Below, piece by piece: positions 12,398-23,700 of a stretch of DNA of 64,000 nucleotides. The notes under the pieces were generated by a model. It ran no database searches. It had not been told where the DNA came from and saw only the letters and a program-made list of their open reading frames with translations. Positions within the stretch are counted from its first letter, which is position 1. Every line of letters begins with the position of its first letter. The position numbers and the translations under genes were made by a program. The stretch is from positions 89,883 through 153,882 of the forward strand of contig MU128973.1 in assembly GCA_014904985.1 (NCBI GenBank), written 5' to 3'. This DNA comes from Hydnum rufescens UP504 (Eukaryota; Basidiomycota; Agaricomycetes; Cantharellales; Hydnaceae).

Positions 12398-12976
12398 TGT
12401 AATATAGGGCCATTCTACATAGAGTATGTACAAGTCCTGTCCCCTCTAGTACCTTATGCAATAGCACAGCCACGAGGATTCTAAGTCCTGGTCATGCCGG
12501 AATCAAATCACTCTTTTGCCCAGACCTCGTAGCTCCCACTCAAACTGTGAAATCAATGTAGCCATGCAACCACTACGTGACCAAGTCACATAACGAACCA
12601 ATCGCATCAAGACCCGTGATCCATCGCCATAGAGCATGGGGCAGAGACAGATAAAGGGAGTTGCGTATGAGCACAACTCGGCTAGGTAAGTACACTCCTC
12701 TAGTGTACCCACTAACCACCCTTTCCCCCATAGATAGTAGCTGAGCCCTTTGGCCAGCTACTACCATTTCCCCTTTCCCATTCCCCCCTCTCCTCTTGCT
12801 TCTCCCCCATCTGAAGCGAAGCCAGTGCTTAGCTTCGTTCATGGCCCTCCCGCTCAAAGCCAGTGCTTAGAGTGGTTGGACTACTTTCCTCCTTCTGTTC
12901 ACAGGTCCCTCAAATCCACCTCATCTAACGATGACAAATACCACAGTCCCTCGAAGTCGAGGACCACGTTATTACA
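12398..12976 (+). repeat. 3' LTR of the gypsy element
   Basis: 579 bases with the same TGTAATA/TATTACA ends as the 5' LTR. A G-rich polypurine-like stretch (about 12388-12397) precedes it. It is followed by the second copy of the target duplication GGCAG at 12977-12981. Confidence 0.95.
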
Positions 12977-12981
12977 GGCAG

Positions 12982-14231
12982 TGAGAGGGAAGCACAATAG
13001 ACACTAGTATCTCATGCTTCTTGAGTAGAGCATGCCTAATAATGGTGAGGGACAAGAGCCATGGGTTGAGGTCTTGAACCAAGGGTCAAGAACAAGGTGT
13101 TATCTACAGGGGCAAGGGCAAAAGCAATATGATTGGTGCTGGCCTCTTGTACCATCCTCATATGCACATTGGGCACTTGCCTTCCTGTGTTTAGAGTCAG
13201 AAAGGAAGTGGGAATTGAGGGAGAGGAAGTAGGTGGTGGTTAAAGGTTAGGTGTCACAACTAGTCACATGTTTGAGCTAATGGATAGATGCTACTACAAT
13301 AACTCACCTCTTGGTCATCTAAGGTACAGCCCAGGAGATAGTTAGACTGAAGCAGAAGGGAGCACATGTGGGTGCAGCTGTGGCATATCATTTGTATGAA
13401 TGGCTACTAGACACAGAAGTGTGACCTTAGCTAAGAGCATTGAAGTGTAAAAGAGAAGATAGTTATTTTGGTAAATGCCACAGCCTTACAAACACAAGAA
13501 CTAGTTACATAAGCAGTATCACATATCGACTAAGTTAATGTAGATAGTCCAATCCCATTACACAGGGTCCCAAATGCTATTTTAATATGAATTTCCATTT
13601 AAAATACCTTGATGAAATGCATTTCAATTTGGCATAATCAATGTGGTTATCTCATGAATATACAGATTATATCATTTTTTAAATGGAGGCATACAGACTT
13701 ATGGGTGTTAGTGAGAGAAAAACTTAATAGGAGATCAGGAAATCCTGAGCTATATGCTGTACATCAGGTGGATTACATAATCAAGATGAGACTGATCCAA
13801 TCCCAACAACAGAGGACAGGTCTCAATCAGAACAGAAAAAAAAGGTCCACCAGGAACAAATGAAAAAAAAAAAAAGTGGCAGGTTTGGTTACATAAGGCA
13901 TATCTGCACAGGCAGTACAAGGAATGGAGGGTGTGCACATGATAGGTGAAGATGGGGTGTAACAGCATCATGGGTTATGGTTCCAGGTCAGTCACAGTAC
14001 AGTCAGGCAACTTTTGCAGGGTATAGGTATGGTTTCAGTTTCAGTTGCAGGTTAGCCACAGGGGCCATGATTCCAGGTTACATTTCAAGTCAATAAAGGC
14101 TATACTTTCAGATACAGTGTTGTGGGGTGAATATGAGTTTGGGTTCAGTCATGTGATGAATTCACACACATGGTGGGATTCATGGACACAAGGAGGGTGG
14201 CACATGCAGCATGGGGACATTAGAGCCAGGG
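12982..14231. other. CpG-poor degenerate repeat DNA, no gene
   Basis: No supportable coding region. 13020-13560 is a diverged direct copy of 18340-18870, sharing the same order of short blocks, for example the AGAAAGGA-GTGGGA block and the CACATGTGGG-like block. 13690-13800 is a diverged copy of 17670-17780. Both look like remnants of old LTRs. A poly-A tract lies at 13863-13875. Confidence 0.55.
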
Positions 14232-14465
14232 TGTAATAGTGCACTATCTGACTTTGAATATGCACAAGAGTTGTTGGATGAGATGGAGTCAACTTGTCTG
14301 TGAACAGAAAGGGAAAGGAAATCCCACCATTCTAAGCACTCACTTTGAACAGGGAGGCCATGTATGAGACTAGGCACTGGCTTCACCTCAAATGTGGGAG
14401 AAGCAAGGGAGGGGAAGAGGGGAATGGGAGGATGAATGTGGCAGCCATTGGCCAAGGGGCACAAC
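14232..14465 (-). repeat. Diverged gypsy LTR fragment, reverse orientation
   Basis: Read on the minus strand, this segment follows the last 230 bases of the 621-1197 LTR: the CCCATTCCCC tract, GCCAGTGC, the TTCTGTTCACAG block, and an end close to TATTACA. It is much more diverged than the two LTRs of the 0.6-13 kb element and so represents an older or related family. No partner or internal region is visible next to it. Confidence 0.7.
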
Positions 14466-14744
14466 AGCTGTCTAGAAGGTGGAAAGGGGGTATTAGTGAT
14501 TAGGGACTATGGGATTGACTTACTGCATGAGTCACACTTGTATGCAACTCATACCCCAGATCCTTCATTATACAGCTGGCTCATGGAGCAGCCATAGTTG
14601 TACCTATTCATATGTTAGTATTGTGACTGCATCATTGTGATGCATAGCTAGATGGAGGGTGAGGGTCATGGTTTCATGCATCACATAGAAGTCTGGGCAA
14701 AAGATACTTTTATTCTCAGCTAGGCCCACAGCTACAATCCTTGT

Positions 14745-17511
14745 AGTGTAAGCAGGATTGTTAAAAACCAATCCAACTACAGTCCACGAGGTTGAGCTGG
14801 TGATGAAGGAGGGAATCACAGAACTAATCCAGATGTTCAGGTCTGAGGGGGGAAGGTCTTTTGAACAGGGGGAATTGCAGTGAGCCAACAATGCCCAAGC
14901 ACTTAAGTGAGAATGTGTGTTTCTGTCAGATTACCACACCCTAGAAATCCCTTCTTGAGACCTTAGTCAAAGTGTAGTTAGAATTCACCTTTTGTAGTGA
15001 GAAATCACCCAGGGACCAGCAGCTGTTCAAGGAGCTTCAAACTGGAGGGAGGGGGAGAACTACTGAATTTGTGTGCTAGTTGCACCTAATATACAATCCA
15101 GACTTCAACTCAATAGAAAGTGAAAGCGTCGGACTTAAGGGAAACATAGAGAAAAAGAAATGAAGTTAAAATGTTCAAAACTGATGGAGATATTCCAATT
15201 TCAAGATAAAAGGGGAGATTGACACATTACATGCTATTTCTCCTTCAATTCTGGACAAGTTCCCTTAAAGAAAAGTGGAATAGGTCTCCCTGAAGGTCTT
15301 CTCTATCTGACATAAGAGGGCCAGAAGTAATTCACTATTTTGGATGGTGGAGCAAAGGGGGAGTCATAGGGAGGGAGTTGTCTTGTGAAAACTGGATTTC
15401 ATGTCCGCTCATTTTTCCCTTGGTACCATTTGATGCAAATTTTTGACAGCTTTCAGGGCATGGTACTCACAAACAAATCCAATAATAATTGGCTTCGAAA
15501 ATCGAGAAATACTCCTTCAGAGCATGAATCTCAGAAAGATAATGGTACAGGGACTGCATTTTTGATCCATTGTTGGAGGGATAAATCCCTACACCATAGA
15601 ATCCTCATCCGAGGCCTATTTCCCTTGCAAATGAATCAATTATATGTCACTGTGCTCATTTAAATTTATTGTCATTTGTTTATTCAAGAAATCCATTGGA
15701 TTCCTACCCCTTTCCAACTCATAATATCACCTCATTCCTTTGCCATGTCCACCAGTCAATTCATTGACTATCTGTTGGACTTCAACAGTCCTCATCAAAA
15801 AGGGCAGTTTATGCCCTACATCAAGTCCATTTTCTTTGGACAAGGCAATTCAACTTGCCATTCTTCCTCAAGACTGTATGGCTTGTCTGTTCTTCCAAGC
15901 CATCCTACTGCCTTAAGGGTGACAAATTGTGATTATGTAATGGTGTGGGCTGGGCCTAGTTCTGATTCTGGACTCACAGATCTGTCACATGATCCAGATA
16001 GGGGTTGCACTACTCTAAAGGAGTATTTTTCGAATTTCTCTGTCAGTTCTGATAGGATCGACTTGAAACGACCACACCCAGAAATATACGAATTGTACCT
16101 ATCGAACGGTACCAAACACGAAATGAATGGATCAAAAACCTGGTCCCTGTAACAATATCTTGCCATGATTCATACTCTGAAGGAGTATTTCTTGATTTTC
16201 GACACCAATTCTTATCAGATTCATTCACAAGTACCACACCCTAAAAGCTGTTGAAAATACTCATCGAACAGTACCAAGGGAAAAATGAGCAGACACGAAC
16301 TCCATTTTTCACAAGACAACTCCCTCCCCATGACTCCCCCTTTGCTCCACCATCCAAAATAGCGAATTACTTCTGTCCCTCTTATGTCCAATGGAGAAGA
16401 CCCTAAGGGAAACCTATTCCACTATTTCTTAAGGGAACTTGACCAGATTTGAAAGAGGAATAGCATGTAATGTGTCAATCTCCCCTTTTATCTTGAAATT
16501 GGAATATCTCCATCAGTTTTGAACATTTTAACTTCATTTCTTTTTCTCTATGTGTCCCTTAAGTCCGACGTTTTCACTTTCTATTGAGTTGAAGTCTGGA
16601 TTGTATATTAGGTGCAGCTAGCACACAAATTTAGTAGTTCTCCCCCTCCCTCCAGTTTGAAGCTTCTTGAACAGCTGCTGGTCCCTGGGTGATTTCTCAC
16701 TACAAAAAGCGAATTCTAACTACACTTTGACTAAGGTCTCAAGAAGGGATTTTTAGGGTGTGGTAATTTGACTGAAACACACATTCTCACTTAATTGCTT
16801 GGGCTTTGTTGGCTCACTGCAATTTCCCCTGTCCAAAAGACTTTCCCCCACTTGGAACTGAACATCCAGATTAGTTCTGTGATTCCCTCCTTTGTCCCTG
16901 GCTCAACCTTGTGGACAGTAGTTGGATTGGTTTATAACAATCCTGCTTACACTGTTCATCATGTGTTTGGTACTGTTCAATAGGTACAATTCATATATTT
17001 CTGGGAGATGTCATTCTGAGTCGATCTGATCAAAAATGACAGAGAAATTCAAAAAATACTCCTTTAGAGTAGTGTAGCCCCTTTCTGGATCATGTGACAG
17101 ATCCATGAGTCCAGAATCAGAACTAGGCCCAGTCTGTGTCATTACGTAATCACAATCCATCACCCTTAAGGCAGTAGGATGACTTGAAGGGACAGACAAG
17201 TCAAACAGTCTTGAAGAATGATGGCAAGTTGAATTGCCTTGTCACAAGAAAATGGACTTGATGTAGGGCATAAACTGCCCTTTTTGATGAGGACTGTTGA
17301 AGTCTGATGGACAGTCAATAAATTGACTGGTGTTCATGGTAAAGGAATGAGGTGATATTGTGAATTGATGAGGGGTAGGAAACCAATAGATTCTTGAATA
17401 AACAAAAGACGATTGAATTAAATGAGTGGGGTGACAAGTAATTGATTCATTTGTAGGGAAAATAGGCCTCAGATGAGGATTTTATGGTCTAGGGATTTAT
17501 CCCTCCAACAG
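14745..17511. repeat. Interlocked inverted repeats in order A-B-A'-B'
   Basis: Two blocks are each present twice in opposite orientation but interleaved. A (about 14745-15572) is the reverse complement of A' (about 16126-16953). B (about 15573-16115) is the reverse complement of B' (about 16962-17511). Identity is high enough to follow by eye throughout with few gaps. A simple palindrome would be A-B-B'-A'. No protein-coding capacity is convincing, although short open frames occur. A motif of about 100 bases is also shared in direct orientation between the end of B and the start of A'. The block may be a rearranged pair of old elements. Confidence 0.8.
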
Positions 17512-17671
17512 CAGCTATGCTAATTACATCAGTGACTAAACTAGGAAAGAGGTTAAGGACAAGAGCATGCACTATAATATTGGATCACTATATTACACAG
17601 GGAGACAGGAACACTACTTCACTGTAGGTTAATCTCCAGGTATCACAGAGCTTAATTGGGGCCCATAGCCT

Positions 17672-18325
17672 GTTGGTGAAAGAAAAACTTAATAGGAGAT
17701 TAGGAATTCCCAAGCTATATACATGATGTGGATTATGTAATAAAACAAGATTGATCCAATCCTTTAATACCAACAATGACAGACTCAAAGCTGCCACCAT
17801 AGGCTCACAGCAGCCAGCTAAGCAAGAGTACAAGTCATGTATGGACAAAGCACCCACCTAAGGCAAGAGTACAAGCTATGCATGCATGAGTGACAGCCCT
17901 TTCTCATAGTAATAGGAAGGGTAGTGCATGGGTCCTGATAGCCCTCTAAAGTCAAGTCTAGATGAGAGATGATCTCCTGACATTGAGCAGGATTTCATAG
18001 CTGGGGAGGCAAATACAAGCACTTGGCAGTGGTGGGATGAAATCTAGCACCATCCTGAATGAATCAGATTTGTAGATGCAAGGGACCATCTTTAACTAGA
18101 GGTGAGCAAGTGTGTGGGCTTGCAGACTTCATCAACTTCATTAGTAGACATTCAAATGAAGCAGGTGACAAATTGGACAATGAAGGGGATGAAGGGGTAC
18201 CATAACCTTCAATTATGATAGGTGGACACCCCAATTCATCATTTCCAGACAGAGGTCTGTCAGAGGGTTGGAGTAGTGCACCATGATGGCAGGTAGGTCA
18301 CCTTGTTGGCTAGAGGGAACCAATG
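17672..18325. other. Degenerate repeat DNA, no gene
   Basis: 17670-17780 resembles 13690-13800 and begins TGTTGGTGAAAG, like a copia-type LTR start. The remainder shows no ORF of note. At 18309-18330 the reverse complement of the gypsy LTR-end/primer-site junction (TTACATTGGTTCCCTCTAGC) is present, marking the inner edge of an old minus-strand LTR that lies to its right. Confidence 0.5.
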
Positions 18326-18870
18326 TAATGTATGCACCCAAATTTGAGTGCAGGAGTCAAGGGTCAAAGAGTTATGAGGTGAAACCTACTGAGGAATGAC
18401 CACAAGCAATGTGATTGGCACTTTCCATTCACACCATTCTCATATTCATGTAGGGCACTTGCTGTTCCATGTTTTAGAGACAGAAAGGAGGTGGGAAGGA
18501 GAAGGTGGAGGTGATGGTTTAAGGGTTAACAGACACAGGAAGTGATGTGTCTCTAGCAAGCATGTAGACACTACAGCACAAGTTTACTTACAGTCATCTG
18601 AAGGTATGGCCCACAAGTGGAGGAGTCAATGCAGGATAGAGAGGAGCACAGAGATTGTGGCTGGGTTGTAACATTCATGTGAATGGTTACTAGAGACAAG
18701 ACATGACCTTGAGCTAGCAGCAAGTAGAGCATAGAAGAAGATGTATTCTCTTGGCTACTGCTGGAGTCACACAAGCATGTGGACTACTTACATAAGCTAG
18801 TACTATAATACCAGAATAATAAAGGCTACTGTTACACTGGTAGTGGCCCAATTTGTGGCACTTGAATGTC
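18326..18870 (-). repeat. Remnant of an old minus-strand gypsy LTR
   Basis: Its left edge is defined by the LTR/primer-site junction at 18309-18330, which matches the junction at 1191-1212 in reverse orientation. The body aligns loosely with 13020-13560 in direct orientation. Together they could be the two LTRs of one degenerate minus-strand element of about 5.8 kb, whose interior has since been filled by other repeats. That pairing is inference. Confidence 0.5.
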
Positions 18871-18871
18871 A

Positions 18872-19194
18872 GAAAAATCTGTATTATGTAATGCAGCATT
18901 TTTCTCAATGTAACAACTTGGCCTTCATTATTATAGAAATGATGGTAATAATGGGCAAAAATGGCTGAAAATGCACAATAACTTGATACAAAAACACACC
19001 ATGAAGTGAGCTGGAATGATCCAAGGCAGGAAGCAATGGGTAAAATGGGCTAAATAGCTATGAACCACAAGATCCTGCAGGATTCTGGACACAGCAAAAC
19101 ACCTCATTATTCATCATCATGCATTATCATGAGAATTAACACACAAAGCCATTTTAGCACCAAATTATGGTATATTACATAATACAGATTTTTC
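18872..19194. mobile_element. Short MITE-like element with 21-base terminal inverted repeats
   Basis: 18872-18892 and 19174-19194 are perfect 21-base inverted repeats (outer end GAAAAATCTG, inner end ATGTAAT). The 323-base unit has no coding capacity and an AT-rich interior. I could not define a clear target duplication. The family of its parent element is unknown. Confidence 0.65.
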
Positions 19195-19199
19195 CAACA

Positions 19200-19847
19200 A
19201 AGCATGTGATGGCCTTTGGGTCACATTTGAGTCTGGAGGGAATGCAGCCCTGGTTTGCAGATTTGAGATGGGTTTCACTGGTGATTTTGATAAGATGGAC
19301 TTCTCCATTTAGAAGGAGGGATGTTACAGATTTAAGGGAGAAGGCAGGCCTGGAATGAATGCTGGGGGATGCCTCAACGGTTGCAACAATTGCAGTTACA
19401 GTTGAGTCATAATCAGATGGGAGGGAGGCAAAGAGGGAGATGATAACAGAATTCTTTGGAGATGGGTATGCCCATAGACACAAGGTGATCAGCAATCTCC
19501 TCCATATTATTGAGGTGGGTCTGTAGTGAGTACTCTGCCAGGGTGAACTTCGTAGTGAAGAATTTCCAAAAGAGGAAAATATGGCATGCCCAGCTGGCAC
19601 CCTCATGCAGGAGCTGCAATTTGCCAATGTGTAGCATGATCTCAGCAGCAGCAAGGCAGTTTTGCTTCTCCCAGTTCTTCACAGCACAAGAAGTGTTGGG
19701 TCCATCAGGCCAGGTGCTCTCACCAGAGACAACATCCCACAGGTCCTTCCAGACAAGCTGCATCTCCATGCAGTACTTCCACTGGAAATAATTGCAGTCA
19801 TTCATGTGCTCAAATTTTGTGGATTCAGATGATGGTTGTGAGTCCAT
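19200..19847 (-). pseudogene. Copia-type Gag remnant (UBN2-like)
   Basis: On the minus strand from 19847 the reading begins MDSQPSSESTKFEHMNDCNY and continues with FQWKYCMEMQLVWKDLWDVV, the N-terminal signature of copia Gag proteins. After a frameshift near 19440 the LPSDYDSTVTAI segment typical of UBN2-type Gag appears in another frame (19440-19290). No protease, integrase or RT follows. It is a decapitated, frameshifted copy of a family different from the complete copia element at 37-45 kb. Confidence 0.75.
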
Positions 19848-20789
19848 TTCAGGGGTACAGTTATGCAGTTCAATGGTTACAGTTATGACAGTTGTGGGTT
19901 CAGTTACATGTTCAGTTTAGTTATAGGTTCAGGTTCAGGTTCAGGTTACACTTTTGGATACAGTGTGACTTCAGGACTTCAACCAGCAGGGCTCAGGGCC
20001 AAAGCAGGCTCATAATCTGTTGGGATCAGAAGCTAGTGTTGTAGTTCTATGGGAACTACTGGTATATACAGAAGCAGATGTAATGGGGGAAATGGTGGGG
20101 ATTGTCTACCTCAACAATAAGGATGGAGTCCAGTGTCATTGGAGTACATCATGGCTGATATATGTATTACACACGATGCCTACAATGCTGTATATTGATC
20201 AATGATCCTTGCAAGTTTCCATGCAATATTGTATGAACCATATTTTTGGAAATCTCCATGATCCTTGATCTGAGCCTGGATAGAGCTAGCAGTATGCTCT
20301 GTCTCATGGGCATCAGGTGAATAGGCATGCCTGCCCTCCCGAATCCAAAGGATGACCACTAGTTTAACAAGCCAAGATCAGCAACCTCCTGTGCACTCAG
20401 AATCAGTCTCAACACTGACAACAAACAAACACCAGATAGCAAACATCTGGTTTGGATGGGATGGACTGGTGATGCTGGAATGAATGCTCAGACTTCCAGG
20501 AGGTGGCAAATTAATGAAAACCTGAACTGACCAAAAGTTTAAGGAAAGGCACACAGGCCTTGATCCCCTGCATGTTGGAGCAGCTAGTAACATCAAGATG
20601 AGGAAAGGATAGAGTCTGAGGGGCAGATTGACAACATTCACCAGATAGAATGAAGGCACAGGTGAGCAATGAATGAGATTGCAAGTGTACTGAATCATTT
20701 GGCTTCAGCACATTAAATGTGGCTTACATTGTCCTGTTTAAATTGAAAATCCAATTGTGAGTGCAGTTGGAAAATAGAATATGATTCCA
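19848..20789. other. Non-coding, short GGTTCA repeat
   Basis: No recognisable gene. A short run of GGTTCA units lies at about 19925-19945, within a wider stretch of GTT/CAG-rich sequence (19850-19960). The rest is CpG-poor unique-looking sequence leading into the satellite. Confidence 0.5.
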
Positions 20790-23700
20790 TTATATAGATC
20801 TAGGAACCCACAAGCTACATTGTATATGGTACCAAAATGTGTATGAGCCAAGGACCATGCACTGAAGAGTAAGAGATGGGGACAACTCACAGCCTATGGG
20901 GTAGATGCCACAAAGTAAGAGATCAGCCAGAGATGATGACTCAAAGCATGGGAGGTGTGGACTGACCTCCTATGGAGACAAAACCACCAAGTGGTACATC
21001 AGCAAGCAATGATGCATTGAATTCTAAGACATCTGAACTTACAGACTGCATTGCCAATGCCACCAAAGGAGGAATCAGCAAGGGATGATACATTGAATTC
21101 TAAGGCATCTGGACTTACTTCCTACATGGTCAATGCCATCAAAAGATGGAGTAGTGAGAATGATGGATCAAATTGTAAGAGATCTGGACCTACAAGCTAC
21201 ATTGTTAAGGCCACCAAAAGATGAATCAGCAAGGGACAATGCATTGAATTCTAAGACATCCACACTTACATGCCTATGTGGTCAATCCCACCAAAAGATG
21301 AATCATCAAGGGACAATACATTCAATTCTAAGATATCCACACTTACATCCTATGTGTCAATACCACCAAAAGATGAATCAGCAAGGGACAATGCATTGAA
21401 TTCTAAGACATCCACACTTACAGCTATGTGGTCAATCCCACCAAAAGATGAATCAGCAAGGGACAATGCATTCAATTCTAAGACATCCACACTTACATGC
21501 TATGTGATCAATCCCACCAAAAGATGAATCAGCAAGGGACAATGCATTGAATTCTGAAGACATCCACACTTACAAGCTATGTGGTCAATCCCACCAAAAG
21601 ATGAATCAGCAAGGGACAATCATTCAATTCTAAGACATCCACACTTACAAGCTATGTGTTCAATCCCACAAAAGATGAATCAGCAAGGGACAATGCATTG
21701 AATTCCAAACATCCACACTTACATCTATGTGGTCAATCCCAAAAACATGAATCAGCAAGGGACAATGCATTGAATTCTAAGACATCCACACTTACACCCA
21801 TGTGGTCAACCCACCAAAAATGAATCAGCAAAGGACAATGCATTCAATTCTAAGACATCCAACATTACATCTATGTGGTCAATCCCAAAAAGATGAATCA
21901 GCAAGGGACAATGCATTGAATTCTAAGACATCACACTTACAACTATGTGGTCAATCCCACCAAAGATGAATCATGCAAGGGACATACTTCAATTCTAAGA
22001 CATCCACACTTACAAGCTATGTGGTCAATCCCCCCAAAAGATGAATCAGCAAGGGACAATGCTTGAATTCTAAGACATCACACTTACACTATGTGGTCAA
22101 TCCCACCAAAAAGATGAATCAGCAAGGGACAATGCATTGAATTCTAAGACATCCACACTTACAGCCTATGTGGTCAATCCCACCAAAAGATGAATCAGCA
22201 AGGGACAATGCATTGAATTCTAAGACATCCACACTTACAAGCTATGTGGTCAATCCCACCAAAAGATGAATCAGCAAGGGACAATCCATTGAATTCTAAG
22301 ACATCCACACTTACAAGCTATGTTGTCAATCCCACCAAAAGATGAATCAGCAAGGGACAATGCATTGAATTCTAAGACATCCACACTTACATGCTATGTG
22401 GTCAATCCACCAAAAGATGAATCAGCAAGGGACAATGCATTGAATTCTAAGACATCCACACTTACAGACTATGTGGTCAATCCCACCAAAAGATGAATCA
22501 GCAAGGGACAATGCATTGAATTCTAAGACATCCACACTTACAACTATGTGGTCAATCCACCAAAAGATGAATCAGCAAGGGACAATGCATTGAATTCTAA
22601 GACATCCACACTTACAACTATGTGGTCAATCCCACCAAAAGATGAATCAGCAAGGGACAATGCATTGAATTTTAAGACATCCACACTCACCTAGGTGTCA
22701 ATCCCACCAAAAGATGAATCAGCAAGGGACAATGCATTGAATTCTAAGACATCCACACTTACACCTATGTTGGTCAATCCCACCAAAAGATGAATCAGCA
22801 AGGGACAATCATTGAATTCTAAGACATCCACACTTACACGCTATGTGGTCAATCCCACCAAAAGATGAATCAGCAAGGGACAATGCATTGAATTCTAAGA
22901 CATTCACACTTACATGCTATGTGGTCAATCCCATCAAAAGATGAATCAGCAAGGGACAATGCATTGAATTCTAAGACATCCACATTACAACTATGTTGGT
23001 CAATCCCACCAAAAAGATGAATCAGCAAGGGACAATGCATTGAATTCTAAGACATCCACACTTACACTATGTGGTCAATCCCACCAAAAGATGAATCAGC
23101 AAGGACAATGCATTGAATTCTAAGACATCCACACTTACAAGCTATGTGGTCAATCCCACCAAAAGATGAATCAGCAAGGGACAATGCATTGAATTCTAAG
23201 ACATCCACACTTACACACTATGTGGTCAATCCCACCAAAAGATGAATCAGCAAGGGACAATGCATTGAATTCTAAGACATCCACACTTACAAGCTATGTG
23301 GTCAATCCCACCAAAAGATGAATCAGCAAGGGACAATGCATTGAATTCTAAGACATCCACACTTACAAGCTATGTGGTCAATCCCACCAAAAGATGAATC
23401 AGCAAGGGACAATGCATTGAATTCTAAGACATCCACACTTACACCTATGTGGTCAATCCCACCAAAAGATGAATCAGCAAGGGACAATGCATTGAATTCT
23501 AAGACATCCACACTTACAAGCTATGTGGTCAATCCCACCAAAAGATGAATCAGCAAGGGACAATGCATTGAATTCTAAGACATCCACACTTACACCTATG
23601 TGGTCAATCCCACCAAAAGATGAATCAGCAAGGGACAATGCATTGAATTCTAAGACATCCACACTTACAGCTATGTGGTCAATCCCACCAAAAGATGAAT

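Larger units (their letters stand above)
621..12976 (+). mobile_element. Full-length Ty3/gypsy chromovirus, decayed, with extra 3' ORF
   Basis: Two LTRs (621-1197 and 12398-12976) begin TGTAATA and end TATTACA and are flanked by the identical 5-base duplication GGCAG (616-620 and 12977-12981). Between them, in sense order, lie gag with a zinc knuckle, protease, reverse transcriptase, RNase H, integrase and a chromodomain, the domain order of Ty3/gypsy chromoviruses. At about 12.4 kb it is long for this class because of a very long gag and an additional ORF of about 3.2 kb after pol (including a later 600-base insertion). Stop codons, mostly TGA, and some frameshifts interrupt every gene, so the copy cannot be autonomous. 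Confidence 0.95.
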
